64,000 bases of DNA from Levilactobacillus brevis (GTDB taxonomy: Bacteria; Bacillota; Bacilli; Lactobacillales; Lactobacillaceae). Below, piece by piece: positions 50,885 to 60,198 of the stretch. The stretch covers positions 2,542,001 to 2,606,000 of the forward strand of contig CP032931.1 of assembly GCA_003666485.1 (NCBI GenBank), given 5' to 3'. The position numbers and the translations under genes are program-made. Positions within the stretch are counted from its first letter, which is position 1, and each line of letters begins with the position of its first letter. Below the pieces are notes generated by a model. The model worked only from the letters and a program-made list of their open reading frames with translations, had not been told where the DNA came from and searched no databases.

Positions 50885-52702
50885 CTATTCAACAGTGACA
50901 CTCTTAGCCAAGTTCCGTGGCTTGTCGACATCCAGGCCCTTGTTCAGGCTGGTGTAGTAAGCCAACAGTTGGGCAGGCACGACACTCAGCAATGGCATCA
51001 ACATTTCGTCAACGTCTGGCAAGATCAGGTCGTCGCCGTCAACGGCTAAGCCTTCACGCACGATGGTCAAGGTCTTGGCCCCACGTGCCATGGTTTCTTG
51101 CAAGTTGCTGCGCGTCAAACCGGCCGTCTTCGCCTGGGTGATGAAGCCGATAACCGGCGTACCATCTTCAATCAAGGCAATCGTCCCGTGCTTCAATTCA
51201 CCTGAAGCGAATCCTTCACATTGGATGTAAGAGATTTCCTTCAGCTTCAAAGCGGCTTCCAAGGAAACGGCGTGGTCGAGTCCCCGACCGATGTAGAAGG
51301 CCCGGTTGGTCTTCATCAAGTAGTCGTTGGAGATCTTTTCCAGCTTATCTTTTTCGTCGACGATGGCTTGCATCCCTGTTGCCACCAAACCTAATTGTTG
51401 ACGAACGTTAAAGTTTTGGGCAATGATTTGTCCCGTCACTTCACCCAACGCCTTGGCCAAGATGGCTTCGAGCGCAATTTGGGCAGTGTACGCCTTGGTT
51501 GAGGCCACGGCGATTTCAGGACCGGCATGCAGTAACAGCGTGTAAGTGGCTTCACGAGACAACGTGGAGTTTTGCACGTTGGTGATCGTCAGGCTTGGGT
51601 AACCCGCGTCGTTGACGTTGACCAAGACTTCACGGCTATCGGCCGTTTCCCCTGATTGCGTCAGGAAAATGAAGAATGGTTTGTCAGCCAACATCGGTTG
51701 TTCGTAGGCAAATTCGGAAGACACGTGGACTTCCGTTGGGATGTGGGCCAGATTTTCAAACAGGCGCTTCCCAATCAAGCCGGCGTGATAACTGGTCCCG
51801 GCACCGACGATGTAAAGCCGGTCAGCGGCTTGCATTGCCTTCAACAACTTGTCATCAATTTCGGGCTCGCCGTGTTCTGACAGGTAAGTTTGGGCTAATT
51901 TCCGCATCACGTTAGGTTGTTCGTCGACTTCCTTCAACATGTAGAATGGGTAAGTCCCCTTGTCTGCTTCGTCAGGGTTCATGTCGACGTGGAAGGTCTT
52001 ACGTTCAACGGGTTGGCCGTTGGCGTCTTGGATAGCGACCTTGTCAGGCGTGATGGTCACGACTTCGCCGTCCATCAATTCTAAGAAGTCGTGCGTTTGC
52101 CGCAACATAGCCAAAGCATCGGAGCAGACCACGTTGAAGCCGTCACCGACCCCAATCAACAGTGGGCTCTTGTTCTTGGCAACGAATAACGTATCTGGTT
52201 GATCGCGGTCCATCATCAAGAAGGCGTAAGAAGACCCCTTCAACAGGCTCAGCGTCTTCAAGAAGGCTTGCTTAGCGTCTAAATTGTCTTCAACGGCAAA
52301 TTTGTCGATCAATTGCACAACGACTTCCGTATCCGTTTGGCTTCTGAACGGCACGTCACTCAAGTACTGCGCCTTTAATTCTTGGAAGTTGTCGATCACA
52401 CCATTGTGGACCAAGTAGAACCGGTTGTCATTTGAAAAATGTGGGTGCGCATTGTCCACGCTAACGACCCCATGCGTGGCCCAACGCGTGTGCCCAATCC
52501 CCGTGGAACCGTGAACGTCAGGCGTAATCTTTGCCCGTAATTGCGAAATCCGGCCCTTGGTCTTAACCAAGTAGTCCTGACCCTTTTGGTCGTTAACGTA
52601 AATACCGGCTGAATCGTAACCCCGGTATTCCAATTTTTGCAAACCGTCAACTAAAATCTTAACGGCGTTGTCGTTCCCCGTAACACCAACAATTCCACAC
52701 AT
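50885..52702 (-). CDS. glmS: Glutamine-fructose-6-phosphate aminotransferase
   Basis: This 605-aa enzyme makes glucosamine-6-phosphate from fructose-6-phosphate and glutamine, the entry to peptidoglycan precursors. The N-terminal glutaminase starts MCGIVGVTGN with the nucleophile Cys2. Two SIS sugar-isomerase domains follow (YIVGAGTSYHAGLIGKRLFE, FLTQSGETADSREVLV), and the C-terminus KPRNLAKSVTVE is the standard end. GGAAG precedes the ATG. No glmS ribozyme is visible in the leader; a NagR-like site is present instead. Confidence 0.97.
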   Translation of the reverse strand: MCGIVGVTGNDNAVKILVDGLQKLEYRGYDSAGIYVNDQKGQDYLVKTKGRISQLRAKITPDVHGSTGIGHTRWATHGVVSVDNAHPHFSNDNRFYLVHNGVIDNFQELKAQYLSDVPFRSQTDTEVVVQLIDKFAVEDNLDAKQAFLKTLSLLKGSSYAFLMMDRDQPDTLFVAKNKSPLLIGVGDGFNVVCSDALAMLRQTHDFLELMDGEVVTITPDKVAIQDANGQPVERKTFHVDMNPDEADKGTYPFYMLKEVDEQPNVMRKLAQTYLSEHGEPEIDDKLLKAMQAADRLYIVGAGTSYHAGLIGKRLFENLAHIPTEVHVSSEFAYEQPMLADKPFFIFLTQSGETADSREVLVNVNDAGYPSLTITNVQNSTLSREATYTLLLHAGPEIAVASTKAYTAQIALEAILAKALGEVTGQIIAQNFNVRQQLGLVATGMQAIVDEKDKLEKISNDYLMKTNRAFYIGRGLDHAVSLEAALKLKEISYIQCEGFASGELKHGTIALIEDGTPVIGFITQAKTAGLTRSNLQETMARGAKTLTIVREGLAVDGDDLILPDVDEMLMPLLSVVPAQLLAYYTSLNKGLDVDKPRNLAKSVTVE

Positions 52703-52787
52703 ATTAATATCTTCCTTTGCTCGACACCAATTCCGGTTAACCGGCCGGGTCGGATAGTTTGATTAACGAAATGAATCCCTTTTCTCA

Positions 52788-52806
52788 GAAATTGGTATAG
52801 ACTGAA
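52788..52806. promoter_or_regulatory. NagR-like operator upstream of glmS
   Basis: AATTGGTATAGACTGAAA resembles the left half and centre of NagR/YvoA sites and parallels those upstream of nagB. Co-control by one GntR regulator would balance GlcN6P synthesis and breakdown. The rest of the gap 52703-52992 shows no other clear feature. Confidence 0.6.
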
Positions 52807-52993
52807 ATCTTATGAAAATCATCTCTGAATGACTATACTTTACAGCCTTTGGCCAAGGTTGTCAATCAGAAAAGTCTAAACCGGTCTATCGAAATTTTAA
52901 TAATAATTTTTCCGTAAATTTTGCCCCCTATTTTCCGGTGAAAACAGGGCAATTGGCCCACCAAAACCGGCCTACGAAGCTTTCTGGCAGCAA

Positions 52994-53035
52994 AAACGGG
53001 ATTGGTGGCTCACCTTTGAGTCAGCAATCCCGTTT
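52994..53035 (-). terminator. Terminator after glmM
   Basis: AAACGGGATT (52994-53003) / AATCCCGTTT (53026-53035), with an inner GGTGGCTCACC region and, on the minus strand, a run of Us. Confidence 0.85.
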
Positions 53036-53044
53036 GATAAATGC

Positions 53045-54400
53045 TTAATCAATCCCAACTTCGGCACGGACCACATCCGCAATACGATCAACGTAGCCTG
53101 CCACCGTTTCTTCGGTTGGCGCTTCCGCCATCACCCGTAGCAGTGGTTCAGTCCCGGAAGGCCGTACTAAGACGCGGCCATCGCCGTTCATTTCCTTTTC
53201 CACCGTTGCAATCATTGCTTGGACTTGTGGGTTTTCCAGTGCAGCTTGCTTGTCGGCCACTTTAATGTTGACCAACTTTTGGGGGTACGTCTTGACATCA
53301 GCGGCCAGTTCGGACAAGCTCTTGCCCGTGACCTTTAGGATGTGCAGCAGTTGCAGGCTGGTCAACAGGCCATCCCCGGTCGTGTTGAAGTCCAAAAAGA
53401 CGATGTGGCCAGATTGTTCGCCACCCAGATTGTAGCCGGACTTACGCATTTCTTCCACCACGTAACGGTCCCCGACCTTGGTCTTGACCGACTTCAATTC
53501 GTGCGCAGCCATGGCCTTGTACATCCCCAGGTTGCTCATGACGGTCGTCACGATGGTGTCCTTTTTCAGGCGACCATGTTCCGCCATGTATTTTCCGCAA
53601 ATGTACATGATCTTGTCACCATCGACAATGTTGCCGTTCTCGTCGACCGCGATGCACCGGTCGCCATCACCGTCAAAGGCCAAGCCAATCTCAGCGCCCT
53701 TTTCCACGACGAACTTCTGTAATTGTTCAGGATGCGTCGAGCCGACTTGGTCGTTGATGTTCAAGCCGTTCGGTGTCGTCGCAATCGTGTCAAAGTCCAG
53801 GTTCAGGTCCGCGTACAGCCGGGAAACCAGTCCACTGGTGGCCCCGTTAGCGGAGTCGACCGCGATATGTAACCCGTCTAAGTCATCGGCAATCGTTTGT
53901 TCCAGGAATTGAATGTACTTTTGGCTACCTTCGGAGTAATCTTCGACGGTCCCTAAGCCATCGGTCGTTGGCCGTGGCAGGTCGTCGCTCTTGGCGTCCA
54001 GTAAAGCTTCGATTTCTTCTTCCATTTCATCAGACAACTTGTAGCCGTCGTTACCGAAATACTTGATGCCGTTGTATTCTACCGGGTTGTGTGAGGCCGT
54101 GATCATAACACCAGCTGCGGCGCCTTGCGTCCGGACCAAATAGGCCACGGCTGGCGTGGTGATGACACCCAAGCGCAGCACCTCAATGCCGACGGACAAT
54201 AAACCAGCGACCAGCGCGTTTTCCAGCAGTTGGCCAGAAATCCGGGTATCACGGGCAACTAAGACTTGGGGATGCGCGTTATCGCTATCGGCGTGTTGGG
54301 TCAACACGTAACCGCCAAAGCGGCCGACCTTAAACGCTAATTCGGGTGACAAATCTTGGTTCGCAACGCCCCGCACACCATCAGTTCCAAAATACTTCAT
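53045..54400 (-). CDS. glmM: Phosphoglucosamine mutase
   Basis: This 451-aa mutase converts glucosamine-6-phosphate to glucosamine-1-phosphate. It begins [14 protein letters not shown]. The active-site Ser lies in [20 protein letters not shown], the metal loop is [11 protein letters not shown], and the sugar-phosphate loop is [16 protein letters not shown] 9 nt before the ATG at 54400 is used. It is the last gene of the cdaA-cdaR-glmM operon, and CdaA activity is known to be modulated by GlmM in related bacteria. Confidence 0.97.
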   Translation of the reverse strand: MKYFGTDGVRGVANQDLSPELAFKVGRFGGYVLTQHADSDNAHPQVLVARDTRISGQLLENALVAGLLSVGIEVLRLGVITTPAVAYLVRTQGAAAGVMITASHNPVEYNGIKYFGNDGYKLSDEMEEEIEALLDAKSDDLPRPTTDGLGTVEDYSEGSQKYIQFLEQTIADDLDGLHIAVDSANGATSGLVSRLYADLNLDFDTIATTPNGLNINDQVGSTHPEQLQKFVVEKGAEIGLAFDGDGDRCIAVDENGNIVDGDKIMYICGKYMAEHGRLKKDTIVTTVMSNLGMYKAMAAHELKSVKTKVGDRYVVEEMRKSGYNLGGEQSGHIVFLDFNTTGDGLLTSLQLLHILKVTGKSLSELAADVKTYPQKLVNIKVADKQAALENPQVQAMIATVEKEMNGDGRVLVRPSGTEPLLRVMAEAPTEETVAGYVDRIADVVRAEVGID

Positions 54401-54435
54401 ATCAAAATTCCTCATTTCTCAATCTGTTTGTTGGT

Positions 54436-55410
54436 TTATTTGTTCGACACGTTGACCGTCACTTGAATCGTGGTTGGGTCAATGGCCGTCACATTGTTTT
54501 CATCCGCATCTAGGGTGATCGTCTTGGTGGTCTTGCTGGTGATATCACTGAGATCCACCGATGCGGCCACACTGCTACCTAGCTTACTCAACTGGCTCGC
54601 ACTCCCATACGCCATGACCTTCTTGGGGTTGGCCGTGATCGAATAGGACGAGTCACTACTGCCATTTTTGCCGGAAACATCGACGCTAACCTTTTTGCCC
54701 TCACCATCCGAGGTAACGGGCAGGTTCACCGTGGTCGTCGACGGCGTCAAAATGACGTTGACCGTCTTGCCACTACTATCCAACGCCTCAATCACCGCTT
54801 GGCTCTTGACCGTCTTCTTGGTATTGGCGGGTACCGTCAACTGGGCCACCACTTGCTTGACACGGGCAATCTCGTTAGCCGCCCCGGTCGCCTTGACTGT
54901 GGTGGTGTCTGAGGTCGCCTTGCCAGCACTGTACCCGGCAGCGATGTTTTGACTATTATACCGAACCTTGACCGGGAATGAAACCGTCCGTCGTGGTTCG
55001 ATGTCCACTGAGATCTTTGCTGGCGAAATCGTCGAGGAGATCTCGTGGTTCAACCCTTCTTGATGCAGCGTGACGGTGTGCTTTCCCACCCCCAGGTCAC
55101 TCAAGGCGGCGTACACCTTAAAATTTTGGGTGTTGGCCGTCGTGGTCACCAGGGCGAGCGGCCCCTTCAGCTTCACTTTCACTTTAGACGGGTAGCCGGT
55201 CACGAAGTATTTATTACTATTCACATTTAGTTGCAGGGGCACCGACACTGTCATGGTCTTGGTCGCCGTCAACGAGGTGTTGTTGCTGCTGGTGCTGGTT
55301 GACGACCCATTGCTGGATGACTTGGTGCTGTTGACGTAGAAGAACAACAGGATCGCTAAGATGAGGGCGAGAATGCGGTACAGCCACGTGGTGTAACGTT
55401 CGTTTTTCAT
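54436..55410 (-). CDS. cdaR: CdaR (YbbR-domain) regulator of diadenylate cyclase
   Basis: This is a 324-aa membrane-anchored protein. One N-terminal helix (ILALILAILLFFYVNS) is followed by extracytoplasmic YbbR repeats (three visible, for example FPVKVRYNSQNIAAGYSAGK). It binds and modulates CdaA. Its start codon overlaps the cdaA stop by one base (TAATG), so translation is coupled. It lies between cdaA and glmM as in most Firmicutes. Confidence 0.93.
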   Translation of the reverse strand: MKNERYTTWLYRILALILAILLFFYVNSTKSSSNGSSTSTSSNNTSLTATKTMTVSVPLQLNVNSNKYFVTGYPSKVKVKLKGPLALVTTTANTQNFKVYAALSDLGVGKHTVTLHQEGLNHEISSTISPAKISVDIEPRRTVSFPVKVRYNSQNIAAGYSAGKATSDTTTVKATGAANEIARVKQVVAQLTVPANTKKTVKSQAVIEALDSSGKTVNVILTPSTTTVNLPVTSDGEGKKVSVDVSGKNGSSDSSYSITANPKKVMAYGSASQLSKLGSSVAASVDLSDITSKTTKTITLDADENNVTAIDPTTIQVTVNVSNK

Positions 55411-56258
55411 TAACGCCGCCCCCCTCTAAACCGTTGATCGAACCAGTCCAACGCCTTTAGAAACACGTTGTTGGTCTCTGTGGCCTCATCGTTGACCAGT
55501 TCATTGCGCAAGAACTTCAGGTAATCCGTCTGCGTCAACCCGCGCAACAGCTCGTTGTTCTTGGTGATGGAGACTTCCCCGGTTTCTTCGGAAATGACGA
55601 TGGTCAAAGCATCGGTGACTTCGGAAATGCCGACGGCCGCCCGGTGCCGCGTCCCCAATTCTTTGGGAATCAGATTACTTTCGGACAACGGCAGATAGGC
55701 CGCGGCGACGGCGATGCGGTTGTCCCGGATGATGACGGCGCCATCGTGCAACGGGGTATTGGGAATGAAGATATTGATCAGCAATTCACCAGTCAATTCC
55801 GCATCCAAATCAATCCCCGTTTCAATGTAGTCCTCCAATCCGGTATCGCGCTGAATCGTCATCAACGCCCCGATTCGCCGTTTGGACATGTACTGGATAG
55901 CCTTATCCAGGCCCTCGATCATCTTATTGGCCGCCTCATTTTCATGACGGACCCGGACGAACAAAGACCCCCGGCCGAGGTGCTCCAACCCCCGCCGAAT
56001 TTCTGGTTGAAAAACAATAATGATGGCAATAACGCCCCAGTTGATCACTTGGTCGACCAGCCACGACACCGTGTTCAGTCCCATGTAGGCACTGACAAAG
56101 CGGACGATCAGAATTAAAATGACACCCCGGAACAGCTGAATTGCCTTAGTCCCGCGTAGCATCACGATTAATTCATAGATGACGAACCACACCACAAGAA
56201 TGTCGAGAACGTTGACCAGATTGCCGATAGTTAGGAGATTTCCCCAATCCAGGTTCAT
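55410..56258 (-). CDS. cdaA: Diadenylate cyclase CdaA
   Basis: This 282-aa enzyme makes cyclic di-AMP from two ATP. Three N-terminal membrane helices (residues 15-90) are followed by the DAC domain with the catalytic DGAVIIRDNRIAVAAAYLPL and LGTRHRAAVGISE motifs (both DGA and RHR kept). c-di-AMP controls potassium, osmolytes and cell-wall balance. It is the first gene of the operon; the upstream gap holds its promoter. Confidence 0.96.
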   Translation of the reverse strand: MNLDWGNLLTIGNLVNVLDILVVWFVIYELIVMLRGTKAIQLFRGVILILIVRFVSAYMGLNTVSWLVDQVINWGVIAIIIVFQPEIRRGLEHLGRGSLFVRVRHENEAANKMIEGLDKAIQYMSKRRIGALMTIQRDTGLEDYIETGIDLDAELTGELLINIFIPNTPLHDGAVIIRDNRIAVAAAYLPLSESNLIPKELGTRHRAAVGISEVTDALTIVISEETGEVSITKNNELLRGLTQTDYLKFLRNELVNDEATETNNVFLKALDWFDQRFRGGRR

Positions 56259-56496
56259 GACTTTCCCTCCAAATTGAATTCAAATTTCATTATAGCACGG
56301 CGCCGCTGACATTTCGCCCCGATTCCGCTTGATTCGGCGAAAGTCCCCGTGTCAGCCGTAAAAACTTACAGATTCCTTAAAGTGAACGATTGTCATTATT
56401 TATCTGCTAATAATCTGCTAAGATAGAAGTCATATTCTGTTCGTTTCTGACAGAGACGCTGTAAAATAAAGGTAGTAGCTTGTGAAAGGATTGGTG

Positions 56497-57156
56497 ATGG
56501 TAATGAAACGGCGAGCAAAGTGGGAAATCCGCGTATTCTTTGTGGCGTGGCTCGTTTTTCTCTTTTTCCGTGCCAAGGATCCCTTCTCCTTCTTAGTGCT
56601 CAACACCTTTCTAGGGGCCATCCCCATTGAATTGAGCTTTCACCTGGGCAGCAAACACCCTCGCGGCTGGCTCTTTTGGCCGCTGGTGATCTTGTGGTTG
56701 CTCTTCTATCCCAACGCGCCCTACCTGTTAACGGACTTGTTCCACTTGTCGCTCCTGCAGCCATACGCCGTGAGTGGCCTGTTGCGGGTCACGCCGCACT
56801 TGTGGATCTACTTCACCTACATGATCATCAGCGCCATCAGCTGCTCGTTTTTGGGCTTCTGGAGCCTCAATCACGTCAGCCAGGCTATCACTCACCGCTT
56901 GGCGAAGGATAATGGCATTGCCCACCTGTTCGTCGTGCTGGTGCTCACCTTCTTGACGTCGGTGGGCCTGTACATCGGCCGTTTTCTCCGCATTCACACG
57001 GTCTATCTCTTCCTCAATCCCGAGCAGTTCATCCGCCCGTTGATGGACATGTGGACCACGAACATGTGGGTCTTCGTGGGCTTGATGACGCTGATTCAGC
57101 TGTTCTGTTACTGGATCTTGTACCTGATCATGGACAATCGCGAAGTAACCGACTAA
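56497..57156 (+). CDS. DUF1361 family membrane protein
   Basis: This 219-aa protein has six predicted membrane helices. The DUF1361 pattern is clear in LLFYPNAPYLLTDLFHLSLL and SVGLYIGRFLRIHTVYLFLN. The function of the family is unknown. The ATG at 56497 has AAAGGA 6 nt upstream; earlier GTG codons in frame lack a site. It is divergent from cdaA and ends in its own terminator. Confidence 0.88.
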   Translation: MVMKRRAKWEIRVFFVAWLVFLFFRAKDPFSFLVLNTFLGAIPIELSFHLGSKHPRGWLFWPLVILWLLFYPNAPYLLTDLFHLSLLQPYAVSGLLRVTPHLWIYFTYMIISAISCSFLGFWSLNHVSQAITHRLAKDNGIAHLFVVLVLTFLTSVGLYIGRFLRIHTVYLFLNPEQFIRPLMDMWTTNMWVFVGLMTLIQLFCYWILYLIMDNREVTD

Positions 57157-57185
57157 CACCTGAGACATTTGAAAATGACTTACCC

Positions 57186-57220
57186 AGTTGCGGGCCATCA
57201 CTGATGGGCCGCAACTTTTT
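57186..57220 (+). terminator. Terminator after the DUF1361 gene
   Basis: AGTTGCGG (57186-57193) / CCGCAACT (57209-57216), with an inner GCCATCA/TGGGC pairing and TTTTT after it. Confidence 0.88.
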
Positions 57221-57237
57221 GATTGGTGGACGCATTA

Positions 57238-57943
57238 TTGCCGCCTCCATCCGCCAAATATGGGTCGTGACGCGGTGGGCGGACGGGGCTACACAATCAA
57301 GCTGTCCACCGCACAACCTCCGGCTGCCAGGGGTTCCGCCTGCTATGGGGGACACCTCCAGCCAAAGAGCGGGCTTCCGGTTCGCTTGAAAGCCTGGCAA
57401 AATCGCCAGTCTCTCAAGTCGCCCCACGCTGTAGGCTGAGAAGAAACCTCAGCCAACACCGTCGACACAGCTGGCTCCACCCCTGGCCTCCTCCGGAACT
57501 CTTGTGTATCGAGACAACTTTGTCGCGTCCAAACTCCTCAGTTACCCATGTGATGGTATCTGATTGATTATCCAATCCCAATCTTACACAACCAATTTAC
57601 CATGGTTTACGCCAGCGCATTCCCATTGTGCCGCTCACGTTCTTAGTTTGCGCCATTAACTAACATCCCCGCTACTCTTACTAACGAAATCCAACCTGAT
57701 TTTGTCACCCTTTTTCGGTGGTTGGGTCGGTTGCCTTACTAATGGAATTAGTCATTTTCCGTATCAACGATGCTGCTAAACATTTATTCTAGTGAAAAAC
57801 CACCCATCACCTGTGACCGCTAGTGCTTTCGGTAGTAACGCAGGTTTCTCGGCTCGAAGCGAGGTTGAAGACCGCTCTGTGGCTTCGACTGGCCCTTCCC
57901 ACAGCGTCACGGCCTAAATTTGACGAACGGTAAGGCAGCCAGT
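57238..57943. repeat. Composite intergenic repeat unit U12 (A/B chimera + truncated A)
   Basis: It starts like an A half (CCGCCTCCATCCGCCAAATA, to 57288) and then switches to a B half (57310-57497, TGCCAGGGGTTCCGCCTGCT and CACCCCTGGCC). The right part (57845-57943, leftward) is a truncated A half ending CGAACGGTAAGGCAGCC. About 350 bp of other DNA separates them. It lies between convergent genes. Confidence 0.8.
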
Positions 57944-57960
57944 ACGAACCACTTGGCGCA

Positions 57961-57998
57961 AAAAAAGGAGCCTAGGTACATTTAAACCCAAACTCCTT
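57961..57998 (-). terminator. Weak terminator after the antiporter gene
   Basis: On the minus strand AAGGAG / CTCCTT, with a long loop, is followed by TTTTT. Confidence 0.5.
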
Positions 57999-58036
57999 GC
58001 ATCTATTCGAATTCGCTAAACCAGGAACAACGCGCA

Positions 58037-60169
58037 CTAAGCTTCGTCGTTATTGAGCGACATCACCAGCACATTTTCCGAATAGTTCACGTACTGGCGC
58101 AAATGTGACGCCATGTTCCAAGTGATATTGCCGGCCTCTAACAACGACTGAATCCCGGTCCGTTCGGCGCCCAGTGCCCGCACCCGCAACTTGTTGATCT
58201 GGTGTTGGTAGAGTTCCTCGTGGTCCGGTGCCGTTTCTGCCTTGGCCCGTTCGATCCGGTTTCGGTATTGGACCAGCAGGTGGTAAACGGCCTGGTTGTC
58301 GAATTGCGTTTCGTCCACATCTGAACTGGCGAGGTACTGCGACAAGGACTTAATGGCCGCCTTGGCCGTCTCCCGCTCAATCAGGTTGTTTTCCGCGTGC
58401 AACCGGTCGGTATCCTCGGAATGCAGCCAGTAGGCCGCGTTTCTGAACATGTGCTTGAAGAAGACCCGCCAGTACCGTAACACGCTGGGCATGGTGTGGC
58501 CGGCCACTTGGGTCAACCGACTTTCCATGTTTTCAATGCGCCGAATGGCCCCGACGTAACTGGTCTGGGTAATCTTTTCGCCCTTCCGCAGCTCCTTCAA
58601 GGATGTGCGTTCGCCCTCCAGCGTGACCTCGCGTAACTTGATTTCGTCTTCCAAGACCTTCTGCATCGCTGTATCCGCCCGGTAATTCATTTCCAACCGT
58701 CGGATGACGAATTGGTAATCCAAAATCAAGTCGTAGGCCGCCCGCTGATTGTTGGGCCGCCGCAGCTCCTCGATTTTCGAAATAGCCAGTCGCATGATGT
58801 AGGCCCGCGCCTCGTCCTCGCTGATTTGCCGCACGGTATCCACGGGAATCTCCTCACCGTCCGCGTCCAAATCAATCTCGTTGGCGCTCTCATCACTGGC
58901 ACTCGCCCGCGTCTGGAGGGGTTGCCCCGACGTAGAAATCAGTGGCAAGGTCACTGTGGCCGCCACCAGACTAATGATGATAACACCAGACGCCACGAAT
59001 AGCATCAAAGAACGCGTCGGGAAACCAGCCCCAGAGGCAATCGTCATTGGCACGGATAAGACCCCGGCCATGGTAACGGCGCCCCGGACCCCAGATAGGC
59101 CCGACAGAATCGACATTCGCAAGCCAGGCTTATTGGGCTGTTCCTTGTGATTGAGGCGTTCAAATAAGACGTACCCGTAAGTCCAGACCGTCCGAATGAC
59201 GACAATGATGACCCAGGTCATGAAGGCGAAGAACAGCGCCTGCCAGGTATTGAATTGCCCACCCTTGATGACCTTCGAAGTGGCCACGGGTAGCTCGATT
59301 CCTAGAATGACAAACACGATACCGTTTAACGAATAAATAATAATATCCCAAACTTTTTCCGTGACCAATTTCAATTCCGGTGAATCTTCCACAATCCGGT
59401 TTTCCCGGGCATGATAGAGCACACCGGCCGTCACCACGGCAATCACGCCGGATGCGTGGGTCACTTCTTCCGTGACCAGGTAGACCACGAACGGCGTGGC
59501 AATCTGCAAAACTGTGTTAAAGATCACATCATCAATGCCTTGACGCCGCAAGATATCCATCAACAGCTGAATGGCCGTCATAAAGATCAGTCCGGACAAA
59601 AAGCCGACGATACTGATGTAAAAGAAGTCACCCACGGCGGTCCCCATGGAAAAGGCACCGGTAACCGTGGCGGCGATGGCGTATTTGAAGGCAATCAGGC
59701 CACTGGCATCGTTGATCAGACTTTCACCACTGACCAAATGCATCAGGCTATCTGGCAGCTTGGCCTGCTTGGAGATCGATTGCACGGCCACGGGGTCGGT
59801 CGGCGACAAGATGGCCGCCAGGGCCAACGCCACCGTGAAGGGCATCTTGGGAATCAATTCATAGATCAAGAAGCCACCCAAAATCGTGGTCAAGAAGACC
59901 AGCCAGATGGCATTGGCAAAAATCGGTCCCCGCAATCGCCAGAGTTCTCGTCTGGGAAAGCGCCGCCCATCGTTATACAGCAACGGGGCGATGAACAAAA
60001 GCAAAAACCAGTCAGTCTCCAGTGGCACTTCAAATCGCCAAACCAAGGCGACAATCAGCCCCAGGGCAATTTGAATCAAACTGACGGGTATAAACGTGAG
60101 GTAGTGACTGATAATATTAGAGAACAAAACTAACACGATCAACAGGATCACTGCTTCAACTATAGGCAC
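58037..60169 (-). CDS. Na+/H+ antiporter, CPA1 (NhaP) family
   Basis: This 710-aa antiporter has 12 or so membrane helices over residues 1-410, with the ion-binding AILSPTDPVAVQSI, ESLINDASGLIAFK and LSGLSGVRGAVTMAG segments of CPA1 exchangers. A 300-residue cytoplasmic helical domain follows (residues 430-710), longer than usual, and may be regulatory. The GTG at 60169 follows GGGGGAAC. The role is sodium and pH homeostasis. It is transcribed after murB in the same direction with a 29-bp gap, so they may be one operon. Confidence 0.92.
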   Translation of the reverse strand: MPIVEAVILLIVLVLFSNIISHYLTFIPVSLIQIALGLIVALVWRFEVPLETDWFLLLFIAPLLYNDGRRFPRRELWRLRGPIFANAIWLVFLTTILGGFLIYELIPKMPFTVALALAAILSPTDPVAVQSISKQAKLPDSLMHLVSGESLINDASGLIAFKYAIAATVTGAFSMGTAVGDFFYISIVGFLSGLIFMTAIQLLMDILRRQGIDDVIFNTVLQIATPFVVYLVTEEVTHASGVIAVVTAGVLYHARENRIVEDSPELKLVTEKVWDIIIYSLNGIVFVILGIELPVATSKVIKGGQFNTWQALFFAFMTWVIIVVIRTVWTYGYVLFERLNHKEQPNKPGLRMSILSGLSGVRGAVTMAGVLSVPMTIASGAGFPTRSLMLFVASGVIIISLVAATVTLPLISTSGQPLQTRASASDESANEIDLDADGEEIPVDTVRQISEDEARAYIMRLAISKIEELRRPNNQRAAYDLILDYQFVIRRLEMNYRADTAMQKVLEDEIKLREVTLEGERTSLKELRKGEKITQTSYVGAIRRIENMESRLTQVAGHTMPSVLRYWRVFFKHMFRNAAYWLHSEDTDRLHAENNLIERETAKAAIKSLSQYLASSDVDETQFDNQAVYHLLVQYRNRIERAKAETAPDHEELYQHQINKLRVRALGAERTGIQSLLEAGNITWNMASHLRQYVNYSENVLVMSLNNDEA

Positions 60170-60198
60170 ATAAGGTTCCCCCTTTTAATTTGTTGTGA

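Noticed and set aside
52703-52900. glmS ribozyme upstream of glmS
   Set aside because: The conserved catalytic core sequence and pseudoknot pattern are not visible; only a NagR-like site and promoter region are seen.
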